Origin: Desulfotomaculum sp. | GTDB taxonomy: Bacteria; Bacillota; Desulfotomaculia; Desulfotomaculales; Nap2-2B | Direction of reading: 5' to 3' | DNA length: 64,000 nucleotides | Assembly: GCA_003485325.1 (NCBI GenBank) | Contig: DMZI01000037.1 | Span: forward strand, 38,190 to 102,189 | In this document: one piece after another, positions 35,121-43,726 of the stretch | Position numbering within the stretch: the first letter of the stretch is position 1 | Layout of the letters: each line of letters opens with the position of its first letter | Position numbers and translations under genes: made by a program | The notes under the pieces: generated by a model | Databases searched by the model: none | Seen by the model: the letters and a program-made list of their open reading frames with translations, nothing else | What the model was told of the DNA's origin: nothing

Positions 35121-35221
35121 ATCCTGAAAATTAACTTGCATTAGGGAGGCCAACTGCCTTCGTGCTCATGTTCGCCTCAGACCGTCGTTGTCACGGTTTG
35201 CTCAGGTGCTCCGTGCCGGCA
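35121..35221 (+). repeat. Dispersed repeat A, copy 2
   Basis: CCTGAAAATTAACTTGCATT, AGGGAGGCCAACTGCC, GTGCTCATGTTCGCCTC, then a tail CCGTCGTTGTCACGGTT and GTGCTCCGTGCCGG shared only with the inverted copy at 39444-39546. The bases just before it (GATGGCGCCGCTTGAAAGC, GGCATGGGTGTCTAT) match the 3' end of full-length copies, so two elements appear joined head to tail. Confidence 0.8.
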
Positions 35222-35250
35222 TCGCCAACGATTCGCTTCGAACCTGGAAG

Positions 35251-35928
35251 TCAACTGATTTCCTCCAGGATTTTCTGAGCCGCGCTCCTTGGGTCAGCCG
35301 CTTTGGTAATCGGCCTGCCGATAACCAGGTAGTCAGCCCCCGCATCAATTGCTTCCCGGGGAGTCACCGACCTTTTGTGGCTGTCAACAGCGCTTCCCGC
35401 GCTGCGTATTCCCGGCGTCACAATTAGTATGTCCCGGCCAAGTTCCCTCCTTAACAGGGCAGCTTCGGAACCGGAAGCAATTACTCCGTCGCACCCGCCC
35501 TGAATGGATTTTTTCACCCTGGCCAGGACCAGTTCTTCAACGGAACAGCTGTAACCGAAATCCAAAATATCCGCTGCGTCCATGCATGTCAAAACAGTCA
35601 CCGCGAGCAGTTTTAAATTCGAATTCCCGCGGCCGGCGGCAGCCGCTTCGATAATCCCGCCGTTTCCGTGAATCGTTAAAAAATCTACCCCGAGCCGCGC
35701 CGCCAGGATAACAACTTTTTGGACAGTTTCCGGAACGTCAAAGTACTTCATGTCCAGAAAAACACGTTTACCGCTGTCCAAAAGCCATTGCAGCATTTTC
35801 GTTCCGCCGGCAAGCTGTAATTCCATGCCCACTTTAAAGAAATCCACTACCCCGTCAAGGGACCGGACAAGTTCCATGGCCCTGGCCGGCTCGTCAAAAT
35901 CCAGGGCGCAAATAATTCTCTTTTCCAT
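35251..35928 (-). CDS. pyrF: Orotidine 5'-phosphate decarboxylase
   Basis: Converts OMP to UMP, the last step of pyrimidine synthesis. 225 residues: IICALDFDEPARAM at the N-terminus, the catalytic DxKxxD set in FLDMKYFDVPETV, and VTPGIRSAGSAVDSHKRSVTPREAI for phosphate binding with IGRPITKAADP. It stands apart from other pyr genes, between two copies of repeat A. Confidence 0.95.
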   Translation of the reverse strand: MEKRIICALDFDEPARAMELVRSLDGVVDFFKVGMELQLAGGTKMLQWLLDSGKRVFLDMKYFDVPETVQKVVILAARLGVDFLTIHGNGGIIEAAAAGRGNSNLKLLAVTVLTCMDAADILDFGYSCSVEELVLARVKKSIQGGCDGVIASGSEAALLRRELGRDILIVTPGIRSAGSAVDSHKRSVTPREAIDAGADYLVIGRPITKAADPRSAAQKILEEIS

Positions 35929-35942
35929 AAAAGCCCTTTCTA

Positions 35943-36195
35943 TCCTGAAAATTAACTTGCCTTAGGGAGGTCAACTGCCTACGTGCTCATGTTCGCCTCT
36001 TATACTTGTACGAACTCGTTCGCCCTCGGGCTCGGTAAAACTCGGCGCCATGCGCCTCAAACAGTTACCTCGCTTTACCTCGGGTTCACTCGTTCTTCGA
36101 ATGAAGGCTCAAAATCGCACTTAAGGCATTGCCCTCCCTTTGCTGATGAATTTTCATCCTCCTGCTGGTGTCACTTTAGCGGCATGGATGTCTAT
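35943..36195 (+). repeat. Dispersed repeat A, copy 3 (full length)
   Basis: About 250 bases from CCTGAAAATTAACTTGCC to GGCATGGATGTCTATCC, with internal landmarks TTCGCCCTCGGGCTCGG, AACTCGGCGCCATGCGCCTC, CACTCGTTCTTCGAATGAAG and TCAAAATCGCACTTAAGGCA. It fills the gap between the pyrF start and the stop of the FmdB gene. The copy at 50852-51104 aligns along the whole length. It has no open frame of note. Confidence 0.88.
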
Positions 36196-36198
36196 CCA

Positions 36199-36531
36199 TC
36201 AATCTTTAACATCGTCCGCCGCTTTCTTGCGCGCCTCTTCAATTACCCCGTCGAATTCCTTTCCGGGATCCATGCCCATTTCCTTCATGCGCTTTTTTGC
36301 CCAGAGGCCTACGTTGCGGTCGTCCTTGTAATAATCCTCGCTGCTCCTCGTGCTTGTATCAAGGCCGGCCAGCCGGTCACCCTCGCTGCGGTGGTAAGCA
36401 AAAGAGGACATAACCCGCACCAGGGAAGTCCCTTTGCAAAAAGGGCAGTACAGGCCTTCTTCTTCAAAAGACCTAACCAGCATCTCCACCTTTTTGCCGC
36501 AGTCGCCGCAGGAATATTCATAAACAGGCAT
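36199..36531 (-). CDS. FmdB-family zinc-ribbon protein
   Basis: 110 residues starting at ATG 36531 (AAGGGG upstream): MPVYEYSCGDCGKKVEML ... LYCPFCKG gives the two CxxC knuckles of the FmdB regulatory zinc ribbon, followed by VRVMSSFAYHRSEGDRLAG and a charged helical tail. FmdB proteins are named for regulation of formamidase or acetamidase operons, but most members have no tested function. The stop is directly against the end of repeat A copy 3. Confidence 0.85.
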   Translation of the reverse strand: MPVYEYSCGDCGKKVEMLVRSFEEEGLYCPFCKGTSLVRVMSSFAYHRSEGDRLAGLDTSTRSSEDYYKDDRNVGLWAKKRMKEMGMDPGKEFDGVIEEARKKAADDVKD

Positions 36532-36663
36532 ATTTACTGCAACCCCTTTGTTTTTGAGTTTATGGGAAACATTGACGTTTAACAATACTTTCTAATATAA
36601 TATAAATCGTTGATCTTATGTAAGCAAGCCAAGATATTTTTTGTTTTCGAGGTGTTCAAAAAA

Positions 36664-39477
36664 ATGGACTACAGCAAGACCCTGAATCTGCCCCGTACGG
36701 ATTTCCCGATGAGGGCTAATTTGCCTGTTCGCGAACCTGAAATCCTGAAATTCTGGAATGACATAGGTATTTACCGCCTGGTCCAGCAAAAAAACACAGG
36801 ACGGCCGAAGTTTATCCTCCATGACGGGCCGCCCTACGCCAACGGCCATATCCACCTCGGACATACTTTAAACAAGATCCTCAAAGACATTGTGATTAAA
36901 TATCACTCCATGGTGGGCTACGACGCGCCCTATGTGCCCGGATGGGACACCCACGGGCTGCCGATAGAACAGCAGGCAATCAAAAGCCTGGGCTTAAACA
37001 GGCATTCGATCAGTACCGTGGAATTTCGCAACAAATGCAAGGAATATGCGCTCAAATTCGTTGACATTCAAAGAGACGAATTCAAACGCCTGGGGGTGCG
37101 CGGGGACTGGGACCATCCTTACCTGACGCTGATGCCCCATTATGAGGCGGCCCAGATCGGGGTTTTCGGGGAAATGGCCAGGAGGGGCTTTATTTACAAG
37201 GGTTTAAAGCCGGTCTACTGGTGCGCAGCCTGTGAGACAGCGCTTGCCGAGGCCGAAGTCGAGTACCAGGACAAGCACTCTCCCTCGATTTACGTGAGGT
37301 TTTCCGTAACCGGCGGCAAGGGCGTCCTGCCGGAAAAGGACACCTGGGTCATCATCTGGACGACGACACCCTGGACACTTATTTCAAACACTGCAATCTG
37401 CCTTCATCCCGACTACGAATATGTGCTGTTTAAGTCCGGGGACAATAAATATCTGGTTGCCAAAGAACTTCTGGAAAACTTTTGCAATACAGCGGGCTTA
37501 AACTGCGAACAGATCCTGGATGAGTTTGCAGGACGGGCTCTCGAAGGCGTCTGCTGCAGGCATCCCTTCTTCGGCAGAGATTCAAAATTGGTCCTGGATA
37601 CTTATGTAACACTGGATGCAGGCACCGGATGCGTGCATATCGCCCCGGGCCACGGCCATGAAGATTATCTTGTAGGCCTGCGATACAACCTGCCGATGCT
37701 GTCGCCGATTGACAACCACGGCATCTTCACTGAAGAAGCCGCTCAATTTGCCGGGCTGTTCTACAGCGACGCGAACGATAAGGTCAAAGAGGAGCTTTTG
37801 CAAAGCGGACATCTGCTCAAAGAGGAAACAATTTCACACCAGTACCCCCATTGCTGGCGCTGCAAAAAGCCGATCCTGTTCAGGGCTACCGAACAGTGGT
37901 TTGCTTCCGTGGAAGGATTCCGCCAGGATACCCTGGATGCTATTCACGGCGTAAGGTGGATCCCCCCCTGGGGTGAAGAACGCATTTGCAATATGGTGGC
38001 CGGCAGAAGCGATTGGTGCATTTCCCGGCAGCGGACATGGGGGGTGCCGATACCAATTTTCTACTGCGCCGGCTGCGGAAAGGAAATCATCAGCAAAGAC
38101 ACCACCGAGCATTTGCAGAAGCTGTTCCGCTCTCATGGTTCCGACGTGTGGTTTGCCCGCGAGGCTGAGGAACTTATTCCTGAAGGTTTGTCCTGCCCCG
38201 AATGCGGCGGGACCGTGTTTAATAAAGAAAATGACATTATGGACGTCTGGTTTGACAGCGGAACCAGCCACGCAGGCGTGCTGGAACAGCCCGAAATCTG
38301 GCCGGACTTAAGATGGCCGGCTGACCTTTACCTGGAAGGAAGCGATCAGTACCGGGGATGGTTCAACAGTTCCCTGTCAACTGCAATCGCCAGCCGGGGA
38401 GAGGCGCCTTACCGGGCTGTCCTGACGCACGGTTTCGTGGTCGACGAAAAAGGGTACAAGATGAGCAAATCCCTGGGCAACGTCGTTGACCCGATGAAAG
38501 TAATCAAGCAGATGGGAGCCGATATCCTGCGCCTGTGGGTCAGTTCGACGGACTACCGCAGCGACCTGGCGGCTTCGCCAAATATCCTGAACCAGTTGTC
38601 CGACGCTTACCGGAAAATCCGCAACACCTGCAGGTTTCTTTTAGGCAATCTTTACGACTTTTCTTTAAAAACCGACCGGGTATCCTATCATAAAATGCCC
38701 GAGATTGACCGCTGGGCTCTTTTAAAGCTCCACCAGTTAATCCAGCGCGTGCTGACAGCATACAGCAATTATGACTACCACGTCGTTTATCATGCGGCGC
38801 ACGGCTTTTGCGTCCTTGACATGAGCGCGCTTTACCTGGATATTATCAAAGACCGGCTCTACACGTCGCCGGCTAATTCACTTCAGAGGCGGTCGGCGCA
38901 AACTGTTCTGCACGAAACTTTAAATGTGCTGGTGCGCCTTTTAGTACCCATCCTCGCCTTTACAAGCGAAGAAATCTGGGGCTACCTTCCCAAGGAGGAA
39001 GGAACGCCGGTCAGCGTACAGATGACCGATCTGCCGGAAGTCAATGAAGAATACCTGGATATCGAACTGGGCAAAAAGTGGGAAAAGCTTCTGGAAGTCC
39101 GGGAGGAAGCGACCCGTATCCTCGAGCAGGCGAGAAGGGACAAATTAATCGGCAACTCCCTTGAAGCGGCGGTTGACTTATATGCTGCGGGTGAACTTTT
39201 TGATTTCCTGCGGGATTCAGCGGAAGAGCTTTCCACCCTTTTTATAGTCTCCTCGGTAAAACTGCATCGCGCGTCTCAGGAGGACATCTTAAGCCCTGCG
39301 GCGGTAAACGGCCTGGCCGTAAAGGTCCGGCGGGCGCATGGCGAAAAATGTGAAAGATGCTGGATGTACCATGAAGATGTAGGAAAGAACGCCGCGTACC
39401 CGACACTGTGCCCGCGCTGTTCGGAAACAGTCAGCAATATGGTAATGCCCGGCACGGAGCACTTGAGCGAACCGTGA
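36664..39477 (+). CDS. ileS: Isoleucyl-tRNA synthetase
   Basis: 937 residues, class I synthetase: HIHLGHT (HIGH motif) near residue 62, the CP1 editing domain (TWVIIWTTTPWTL and WDTHGLPIE), KMSKS within GYKMSKSLGNVVDP, and a C-terminal zinc finger CERCWMYHEDVG ... LCPRC. ATG 36664 has GAGGTG nine bases upstream. The last nine codons (PGTEHLSEP) and the stop are contributed by an inverted copy of repeat A that starts at about 39444. The 80-base leader has no T-box. Confidence 0.96.
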   Translation: MDYSKTLNLPRTDFPMRANLPVREPEILKFWNDIGIYRLVQQKNTGRPKFILHDGPPYANGHIHLGHTLNKILKDIVIKYHSMVGYDAPYVPGWDTHGLPIEQQAIKSLGLNRHSISTVEFRNKCKEYALKFVDIQRDEFKRLGVRGDWDHPYLTLMPHYEAAQIGVFGEMARRGFIYKGLKPVYWCAACETALAEAEVEYQDKHSPSIYVRFSVTGGKGVLPEKDTWVIIWTTTPWTLISNTAICLHPDYEYVLFKSGDNKYLVAKELLENFCNTAGLNCEQILDEFAGRALEGVCCRHPFFGRDSKLVLDTYVTLDAGTGCVHIAPGHGHEDYLVGLRYNLPMLSPIDNHGIFTEEAAQFAGLFYSDANDKVKEELLQSGHLLKEETISHQYPHCWRCKKPILFRATEQWFASVEGFRQDTLDAIHGVRWIPPWGEERICNMVAGRSDWCISRQRTWGVPIPIFYCAGCGKEIISKDTTEHLQKLFRSHGSDVWFAREAEELIPEGLSCPECGGTVFNKENDIMDVWFDSGTSHAGVLEQPEIWPDLRWPADLYLEGSDQYRGWFNSSLSTAIASRGEAPYRAVLTHGFVVDEKGYKMSKSLGNVVDPMKVIKQMGADILRLWVSSTDYRSDLAASPNILNQLSDAYRKIRNTCRFLLGNLYDFSLKTDRVSYHKMPEIDRWALLKLHQLIQRVLTAYSNYDYHVVYHAAHGFCVLDMSALYLDIIKDRLYTSPANSLQRRSAQTVLHETLNVLVRLLVPILAFTSEEIWGYLPKEEGTPVSVQMTDLPEVNEEYLDIELGKKWEKLLEVREEATRILEQARRDKLIGNSLEAAVDLYAAGELFDFLRDSAEELSTLFIVSSVKLHRASQEDILSPAAVNGLAVKVRRAHGEKCERCWMYHEDVGKNAAYPTLCPRCSETVSNMVMPGTEHLSEP

Positions 39478-39546
39478 CAACGACGGCATGAGGTGAACAT
39501 GAGCACATAGGCAGTTGTCCTCCCTAATGCAAATTAATTTTCAGGA
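39444..39546 (-). repeat. Dispersed repeat A, copy 5 (inverted)
   Basis: On the minus strand it reads CCTGAAAATTAATTTGCATT, AGGGAGGACAACTGCC, GTGCTCATGTTCACCTC, CCGTCGTTGTCACGGTT and GTGCTCCGTGCCGGGCAT, matching copy 2 at 35121-35221 base for base over most of its length. It overlaps the ileS 3' end and reaches the ribosome-binding region of the next gene. Confidence 0.85.
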
Positions 39547-39564
39547 CGGAGAGTGAACTTAATA

Positions 39565-40128
39565 ATGAAAGACGCCGTAATAGTAGTTGACATGCTCAAG
39601 GATAATATCAAAACCGATCTTCATACCGGAATCAGCGGGCAGGCCAAGACAATTATTCCGAACATCCAAAAGATGCTGGAGAAAGCCCGCGAAAAAGGGC
39701 TGATGGTCGTTTTTGCCTGCGACAGTTTTTACCCGACGGATAATTTGTTTCTGGGAGGAAAGATGAAGCCTCACGCCCTCCGGGGGACCCCGGGCGTAGA
39801 AGTGATTGACGAACTCAAACCGCTCAAGGGTGACATTGTTTTAGAAAAACGGCGGATGAGTTCTTTCTTTAAAACCGACCTGGATATTACCCTGCGGGAC
39901 AATGGCGTGGAAAGGGTTGCGGTAGCGGGGATAACCACTCCGTACTGCGTCCTGCTGACGGCCTTCGACGCCTTTGCCAACGGTTTTAAAAGCGTTATCC
40001 TGGAAGACTGCTGCACAGCCTATCCTCTTGCCGGCCACGACGCGTGCGTAAACACGTACAGGAAGAGCCCTTTAGGGGAATATTTTAAAATCCTGAAGTG
40101 GGAAGAATATCTTTCATTGGTTGAATAA
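39565..40128 (+). CDS. Isochorismatase-family cysteine hydrolase
   Basis: 187 residues with the catalytic triad of the family: Asp in AVIVVDMLKDN, Lys in IVLEKRRMSSFF, Cys in VAGITTPYCVLLTAFDA with the preceding cis-peptide region. Members include nicotinamidases, isochorismatases and N-carbamoyl hydrolases. The context does not decide among them, and no pyrazinamidase-type metal-site His pair is obvious. ATG 39565 is used; a GTG at 39553 is possible. The sequence just upstream belongs to repeat A. Confidence 0.85.
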   Translation: MKDAVIVVDMLKDNIKTDLHTGISGQAKTIIPNIQKMLEKAREKGLMVVFACDSFYPTDNLFLGGKMKPHALRGTPGVEVIDELKPLKGDIVLEKRRMSSFFKTDLDITLRDNGVERVAVAGITTPYCVLLTAFDAFANGFKSVILEDCCTAYPLAGHDACVNTYRKSPLGEYFKILKWEEYLSLVE

Positions 40129-40148
40129 AGCAGGGTTCTTAACGGGAG

Positions 40149-40445
40149 TCAGATTCCCTCCCGGGAAAGAATTTCCTTGAACTGGGAATCCGTTAAGCCT
40201 GATATCTTAACCTGTTTGTGGCGATTGGCCAATCCGCTGATAATTTTCACCCTCGATTTGGAGATGCCCAGCTTTTCCGCCAGGAAAACCCGGCAGGCTT
40301 CGTTAGCTTCCCCTTCAACGGGCGCCGCGCTTAAACGAACTTTTAAAGCATCCTGGAAATAACCCGCCAGTTCATTTTTTGCCGACCGGGGCTGGACATA
40401 AATTTTGACAATCAAGTCATTGCCGTCATAACGCAGCTTGAGCAT
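40149..40445 (-). CDS. DUF167 / YggU family protein
   Basis: 98 residues: LIVKIYVQPRSAKNELAG, LKVRLSAAPVEGEANEACRVFLAEKLGISKSRVKIISG, the complete conserved core of DUF167. No biochemical role is established. A TTG at 40487 overlapping the preceding gene by 17 bases would add 14 residues; ATG 40445 is chosen because it matches the family's length, though neither has a strong Shine-Dalgarno. Downstream of the activator ATPase on the same strand. Confidence 0.85.
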   Translation of the reverse strand: MLKLRYDGNDLIVKIYVQPRSAKNELAGYFQDALKVRLSAAPVEGEANEACRVFLAEKLGISKSRVKIISGLANRHKQVKISGLTDSQFKEILSREGI

Positions 40446-40470
40446 TTGTATAAACGCTTTCAGGTATTTT

Positions 40471-41238
40471 TTATTTTTCCGCGGCAATCAAGGCTGCCCC
40501 GTATGCCCCGACCAGTTGGGCTTTTTCCGGCACGTGGACGGCCTGTCCAAGGACACGGCTTAAGATTTCAACTACGGCGGCATTTAAGGCTACGCCGCCT
40601 GTCATGGCAATCTCCGGCTGGACATTCAAACGCAGGGCCATTCCTTCCAGGCGGTTTACAACCGCCTCAAAAAGGCCGCGGATAATTTCATCCTTGGGCT
40701 TTCCCGAAGCAAGGTGGGAGATAACTTCCGATTCGGCAAAGACTGTACAGGTGCTGCTGATGGGGACCTGCCCGGTTCCCCGCCTGGCCTGAGACACCAT
40801 ATCTTCCAGATCGCTTTCCAGAGCTCTGGCCATAACTTCCAAAAACCTGCCCGTACCGGCCGCGCATTTATCATTCATTACAAAGTCGACAACACGCCCC
40901 CTGGAATCAAGGCGGATTACCTTGCTATCCTGCCCGCCCACATCAACTACCGTACGAAGTCCAGGGATAAGGCTGTACGCGCCGCGTCCATGACAGGTAA
41001 TTTCCGTCACCTGCTTATCTGCAAACGGTATATTGGCCCTCCCGTAACCCGTGGTCACAATCCGGTTGACCTGTCCGGATGATATTTGAGCTTTCGCAAG
41101 AGCCTTTTCCAGTGATTCCTCCGCGCTGGCCCGGTTATTAATACCCGTGGGCGCCAGGGCGTCTCCGCTCCATAAACCGTCTGCGACGATAACAGCTTTA
41201 GTGGTTGTTGAACCGACGTCAATACCTGCAGTAATCAA
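40471..41238 (-). CDS. BadF/BcrA/HgdC-family activator ATPase, stand-alone
   Basis: 255-residue ASKHA-fold ATPase that injects electrons, with ATP hydrolysis, into 2-hydroxyacyl-CoA dehydratases or benzoyl-CoA reductases. ITAGIDVGSTTTKAVI is phosphate loop 1, VDVGGQDSKVI is loop 2. The two cysteines that bridge a [4Fe-4S] cluster across the dimer lie in NDKCAAGTGRFLE and SSTCTVFAESEV. TTG start at 41238. The dehydratase or reductase subunits that it would activate are not adjacent, so the target is unknown. Confidence 0.9.
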   Translation of the reverse strand: MITAGIDVGSTTTKAVIVADGLWSGDALAPTGINNRASAEESLEKALAKAQISSGQVNRIVTTGYGRANIPFADKQVTEITCHGRGAYSLIPGLRTVVDVGGQDSKVIRLDSRGRVVDFVMNDKCAAGTGRFLEVMARALESDLEDMVSQARRGTGQVPISSTCTVFAESEVISHLASGKPKDEIIRGLFEAVVNRLEGMALRLNVQPEIAMTGGVALNAAVVEILSRVLGQAVHVPEKAQLVGAYGAALIAAEK

Positions 41239-41267
41239 ATTTCCCTGCCCCTTTGAAAAAGAGAGAT

Positions 41268-41531
41268 CTATAATCCTATAAAATGCAAAAAAGTAATCAG
41301 TATCTTTTGGACAATTCCCAAAGCAAAAATAGCGACTATCGGCGATATATCAATCATGCCGATGGGGGGTATGACGCGCCTGAAGATATTCAGCCACGGG
41401 TCAGTCACTTCATAGACAAATCTGATTAACGAATTGTAAGGGTTGTGTGGAATAAAAGACAAAAAAATGCGCGCAATAATCAGCAGGTAGTAAATATAAA
41501 AAGCATTGCTGATAATTGAATCAATACTCAT
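41268..41531 (-). CDS. yggT: YggT family membrane protein
   Basis: 87 residues with two transmembrane helices separated by the conserved FVYEVTDPWLNIFRRVIPPIG loop. It stands in the yggS-sepF-proC-yggT order close to the division genes of Firmicutes (ylmG position) and may help place division or osmotic-response complexes in the membrane. ATG 41531 behind GAGGTG. Confidence 0.9.
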   Translation of the reverse strand: MSIDSIISNAFYIYYLLIIARIFLSFIPHNPYNSLIRFVYEVTDPWLNIFRRVIPPIGMIDISPIVAIFALGIVQKILITFLHFIGL

Positions 41532-41540
41532 GGAACACCT

Positions 41541-42362
41541 CTATTTCAAGCTGCCGGAAATCTCCTTGGAACGCCGGGCAGCTTTGTCTACTGCCTTCAT
41601 CAAGGCATAACGCAGGCCCCTTTTTTCCAGGGCCAGAAGTCCTTCAGCGGTAGTTCCCGCCGGTGAGGTTACCATATTTTTGAGCACGGCGGGATGTTCG
41701 CTTTTTTCTAAAACCATTTTTGCAGCGCCGAGCATGGTCTGGGCGCTTAAAAGAAGAGATACGTCCCTGGACATGCCCGCCCTGACGCCGGCGTCACAGA
41801 GCGCTTCCAGGATCAGAAACATATAGGCCGGCCCGCTGCCGCTCAAGCCCGTTACAGCGTCCATCAATTCCTCGGGCGCCTCCGCCGTTCTTCCAACTGC
41901 GGAAAAAACGGCTGCCGCCCGCTCCCTGTCAGCAGCAGTGGCATATGTTCCGGAACTGACGGCGCAGGCCCCCTCACCAACGAGGCACGGCGTGTTGGGC
42001 ATAACCCTGATTACCCCAAACGGGGCTTTTAGAAAGCTTTCTATATATTTTATGGGCACCCCGGCGGCAATAGACATCAAAGTACACCCCGCCGCTAAGG
42101 AACCGCTTATTTCAGCCATTACCCCGCCTACCACGGATGGCTTGACAGCAATAATCAGAATATCCGCCTGCGCAGCCAAAAGGCAGTTGTCTTCAACCGT
42201 GTTGATTTTTAATACGGAAGACAGATAATCCAGCCTTTCCCTTCTGATATCGCTGACATAAAGACTACCCGGAGCCAGGCCGCTTTTGATTAAGCCTGAC
42301 AATAAAGCTTCGGCCATGGCTCCTCCCCCCAGGCAACCAATTTTCAGATTGTGCAGAGACAA
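41541..42362 (-). CDS. proC: Pyrroline-5-carboxylate reductase
   Basis: NAD(P)H-dependent last step of proline synthesis. LKIGCLGGGAMAEALLSGL is the Rossmann nucleotide loop, AVKPSVVGGVM and VRVMPNTPCLVGEG follow, and the C-terminal dimer signature is GLSGSGPAYMFLILEALCDAGVRAGM plus TSPAGTTAEGL. 273 residues from TTG 42362 behind AAGGAG. It is embedded between sepF and yggT, a common Firmicute arrangement. Confidence 0.96.
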   Translation of the reverse strand: MSLHNLKIGCLGGGAMAEALLSGLIKSGLAPGSLYVSDIRRERLDYLSSVLKINTVEDNCLLAAQADILIIAVKPSVVGGVMAEISGSLAAGCTLMSIAAGVPIKYIESFLKAPFGVIRVMPNTPCLVGEGACAVSSGTYATAADRERAAAVFSAVGRTAEAPEELMDAVTGLSGSGPAYMFLILEALCDAGVRAGMSRDVSLLLSAQTMLGAAKMVLEKSEHPAVLKNMVTSPAGTTAEGLLALEKRGLRYALMKAVDKAARRSKEISGSLK

Positions 42363-42389
42363 TAGATTTACTCCTTAAAAAAATTATAA

Positions 42390-42845
42390 TTATACCTGAC
42401 GCATCCATGAAAAAAGATTATGATCCTGTTCCCTGGCCTCTTCCTTTAGCTCGGAAGCAATGTCAACATTGCTCGGGGTAAAAAGAAAGATGCCGTTTCC
42501 GACTTTGCGCATTAAGCCATTCAGGGCGTAGGTGGCGCCGCTTATAAAATCAACCACGCGCTTGGCAAGTTCCGCATCGGCCTTTTCAAGGTTGATTATT
42601 ACAGGCCGGTGATTCTTTAAGTGATCGGCGAAATTCTGGACGTCGTCGTATACTTTCGGTTCGGCGACAATAACTTTGACCTGCCGCTGCGCATGTAAGT
42701 TAACTACCTGGCCTTTGCGCCTGGGCTGTGCAACAAACCCGTCGTTATCACGGGAATGCTCATCCTGAGCTCTTTCCTCTTCGTCAGCGGTCTCTTCCTC
42801 AAAACCCATAAACCCCAATACCTTGTCCATTAACTTTTTAGCCAT
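42390..42845 (-). CDS. sepF: Cell division protein SepF
   Basis: FtsZ-bundling and membrane-anchoring division protein of 151 residues: an N-terminal amphipathic membrane helix (MAKKLMDKVLGFMGFEEE), an acidic linker, then the SepF fold (VKVIVAEPKVYDDVQNFADHL, RPVIINLEKADAELAKRVVDFISGATYALNG, FTPSNVDI). ATG 42845 behind AAAGGAGG. Between yggS and proC. Confidence 0.95.
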   Translation of the reverse strand: MAKKLMDKVLGFMGFEEETADEEERAQDEHSRDNDGFVAQPRRKGQVVNLHAQRQVKVIVAEPKVYDDVQNFADHLKNHRPVIINLEKADAELAKRVVDFISGATYALNGLMRKVGNGIFLFTPSNVDIASELKEEAREQDHNLFSWMRQV

Positions 42846-42874
42846 CTTATCCTCCTTTCCTATTTTATTTTATT

Positions 42875-43582
42875 TTATTTACGCGGGCCAAAAATTGCTG
42901 TTCCCAGACGCAGCATATTGGACCCTTCTTCAACAGCCACCACGAAATCGCTGCTCATACCCATAGACAGATATTCCAGATCAACGCCTGGAAAAATATT
43001 TTTTAACCGCCCGGCCAGAAGCCGCAGATCGCGAAAAACAGGCCTGACCTCTTCGGGATCTGCCGTCTCAGGCGCTATGGTCATCAAACCCCGTATTTTT
43101 ATCCCCTTAAGGGTTATAACCTCTTTTATAAAATCAGCTGCTTGGGCGGGGGGCAAACCCTGCTTTGAAGTCTCTCCGGATATGTTAACCTGGACCAGAA
43201 CGATGACTTGCCTGCCGGTTTTTAATGCAAAATCATTTATCGTCAGAGCCAGTTTCCAGCTGTCCAGTGAGTGTATAAGACTGACTTTTCCAATAACGCT
43301 CTTAACTTTATTGCTCTGCAGACGCCCGATAAAGTGCCATTCCAAATCAGGCGGCAAAAGGGGCTGTTTGAAGAGCATTTCCTGCGCCTTGTTTTCTCCG
43401 AGAGCGGTCACACCTGCCGCGACGGCATGCTTGATTATATCTGCCGGTACTGTTTTGGTTACGGCGATCAGCTTTACGGATGCGGGAGCCCGGCCGGCTT
43501 TCCTCGCGGCATGTTCTATTTTCTCTTTTACTATGCGTAAGTTCTCATAGATGGTCAGGCTTTTTTCCTGCTCAACGCCCAC
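42875..43582 (-). CDS. yggS: PLP homeostasis protein, YggS family
   Basis: 235-residue TIM-barrel PLP-binding protein of the alanine-racemase fold-type III. The Schiff-base Lys is in LIAVTKTVP, GENKAQEML and WHFIGRLQSNKV follow, and LSMGMSSDFVVAVEEGSNMLRLGTAIFG is the phosphate-binding end. It buffers pyridoxal phosphate rather than catalysing a reaction. GTG start at 43582. First gene of the yggS-sepF-proC-yggT run (the ylmE position). Confidence 0.95.
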   Translation of the reverse strand: MGVEQEKSLTIYENLRIVKEKIEHAARKAGRAPASVKLIAVTKTVPADIIKHAVAAGVTALGENKAQEMLFKQPLLPPDLEWHFIGRLQSNKVKSVIGKVSLIHSLDSWKLALTINDFALKTGRQVIVLVQVNISGETSKQGLPPAQAADFIKEVITLKGIKIRGLMTIAPETADPEEVRPVFRDLRLLAGRLKNIFPGVDLEYLSMGMSSDFVVAVEEGSNMLRLGTAIFGPRK

Positions 43583-43675
43583 TTTTTTTCACCTAGTTGT
43601 CCAAGAACATACATCCCATTATAGCACCTTTTTGTAATATTCACCATTGATAACAAAAAATTTCTGCTAACTGCC

Positions 43676-43703
43676 AATGGGCTGGTTATTTGACCAGCCC
43701 ATT
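43676..43703. terminator. Terminator between phoU and the yggS operon
   Basis: AATGGGCTGGT and ACCAGCCCATT form an 11-bp perfect stem with a 6-base loop, 24 bases past the phoU stop on the minus strand. Confidence 0.8.
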
Positions 43704-43726
43704 TAACATCAGTAGTTTCATTTATA

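Noticed and set aside
36586..36663. T-box leader before ileS
   Set aside because: The leader is only about 80 bases and lacks the conserved AGGGTGGNACCGCG block and a terminator.
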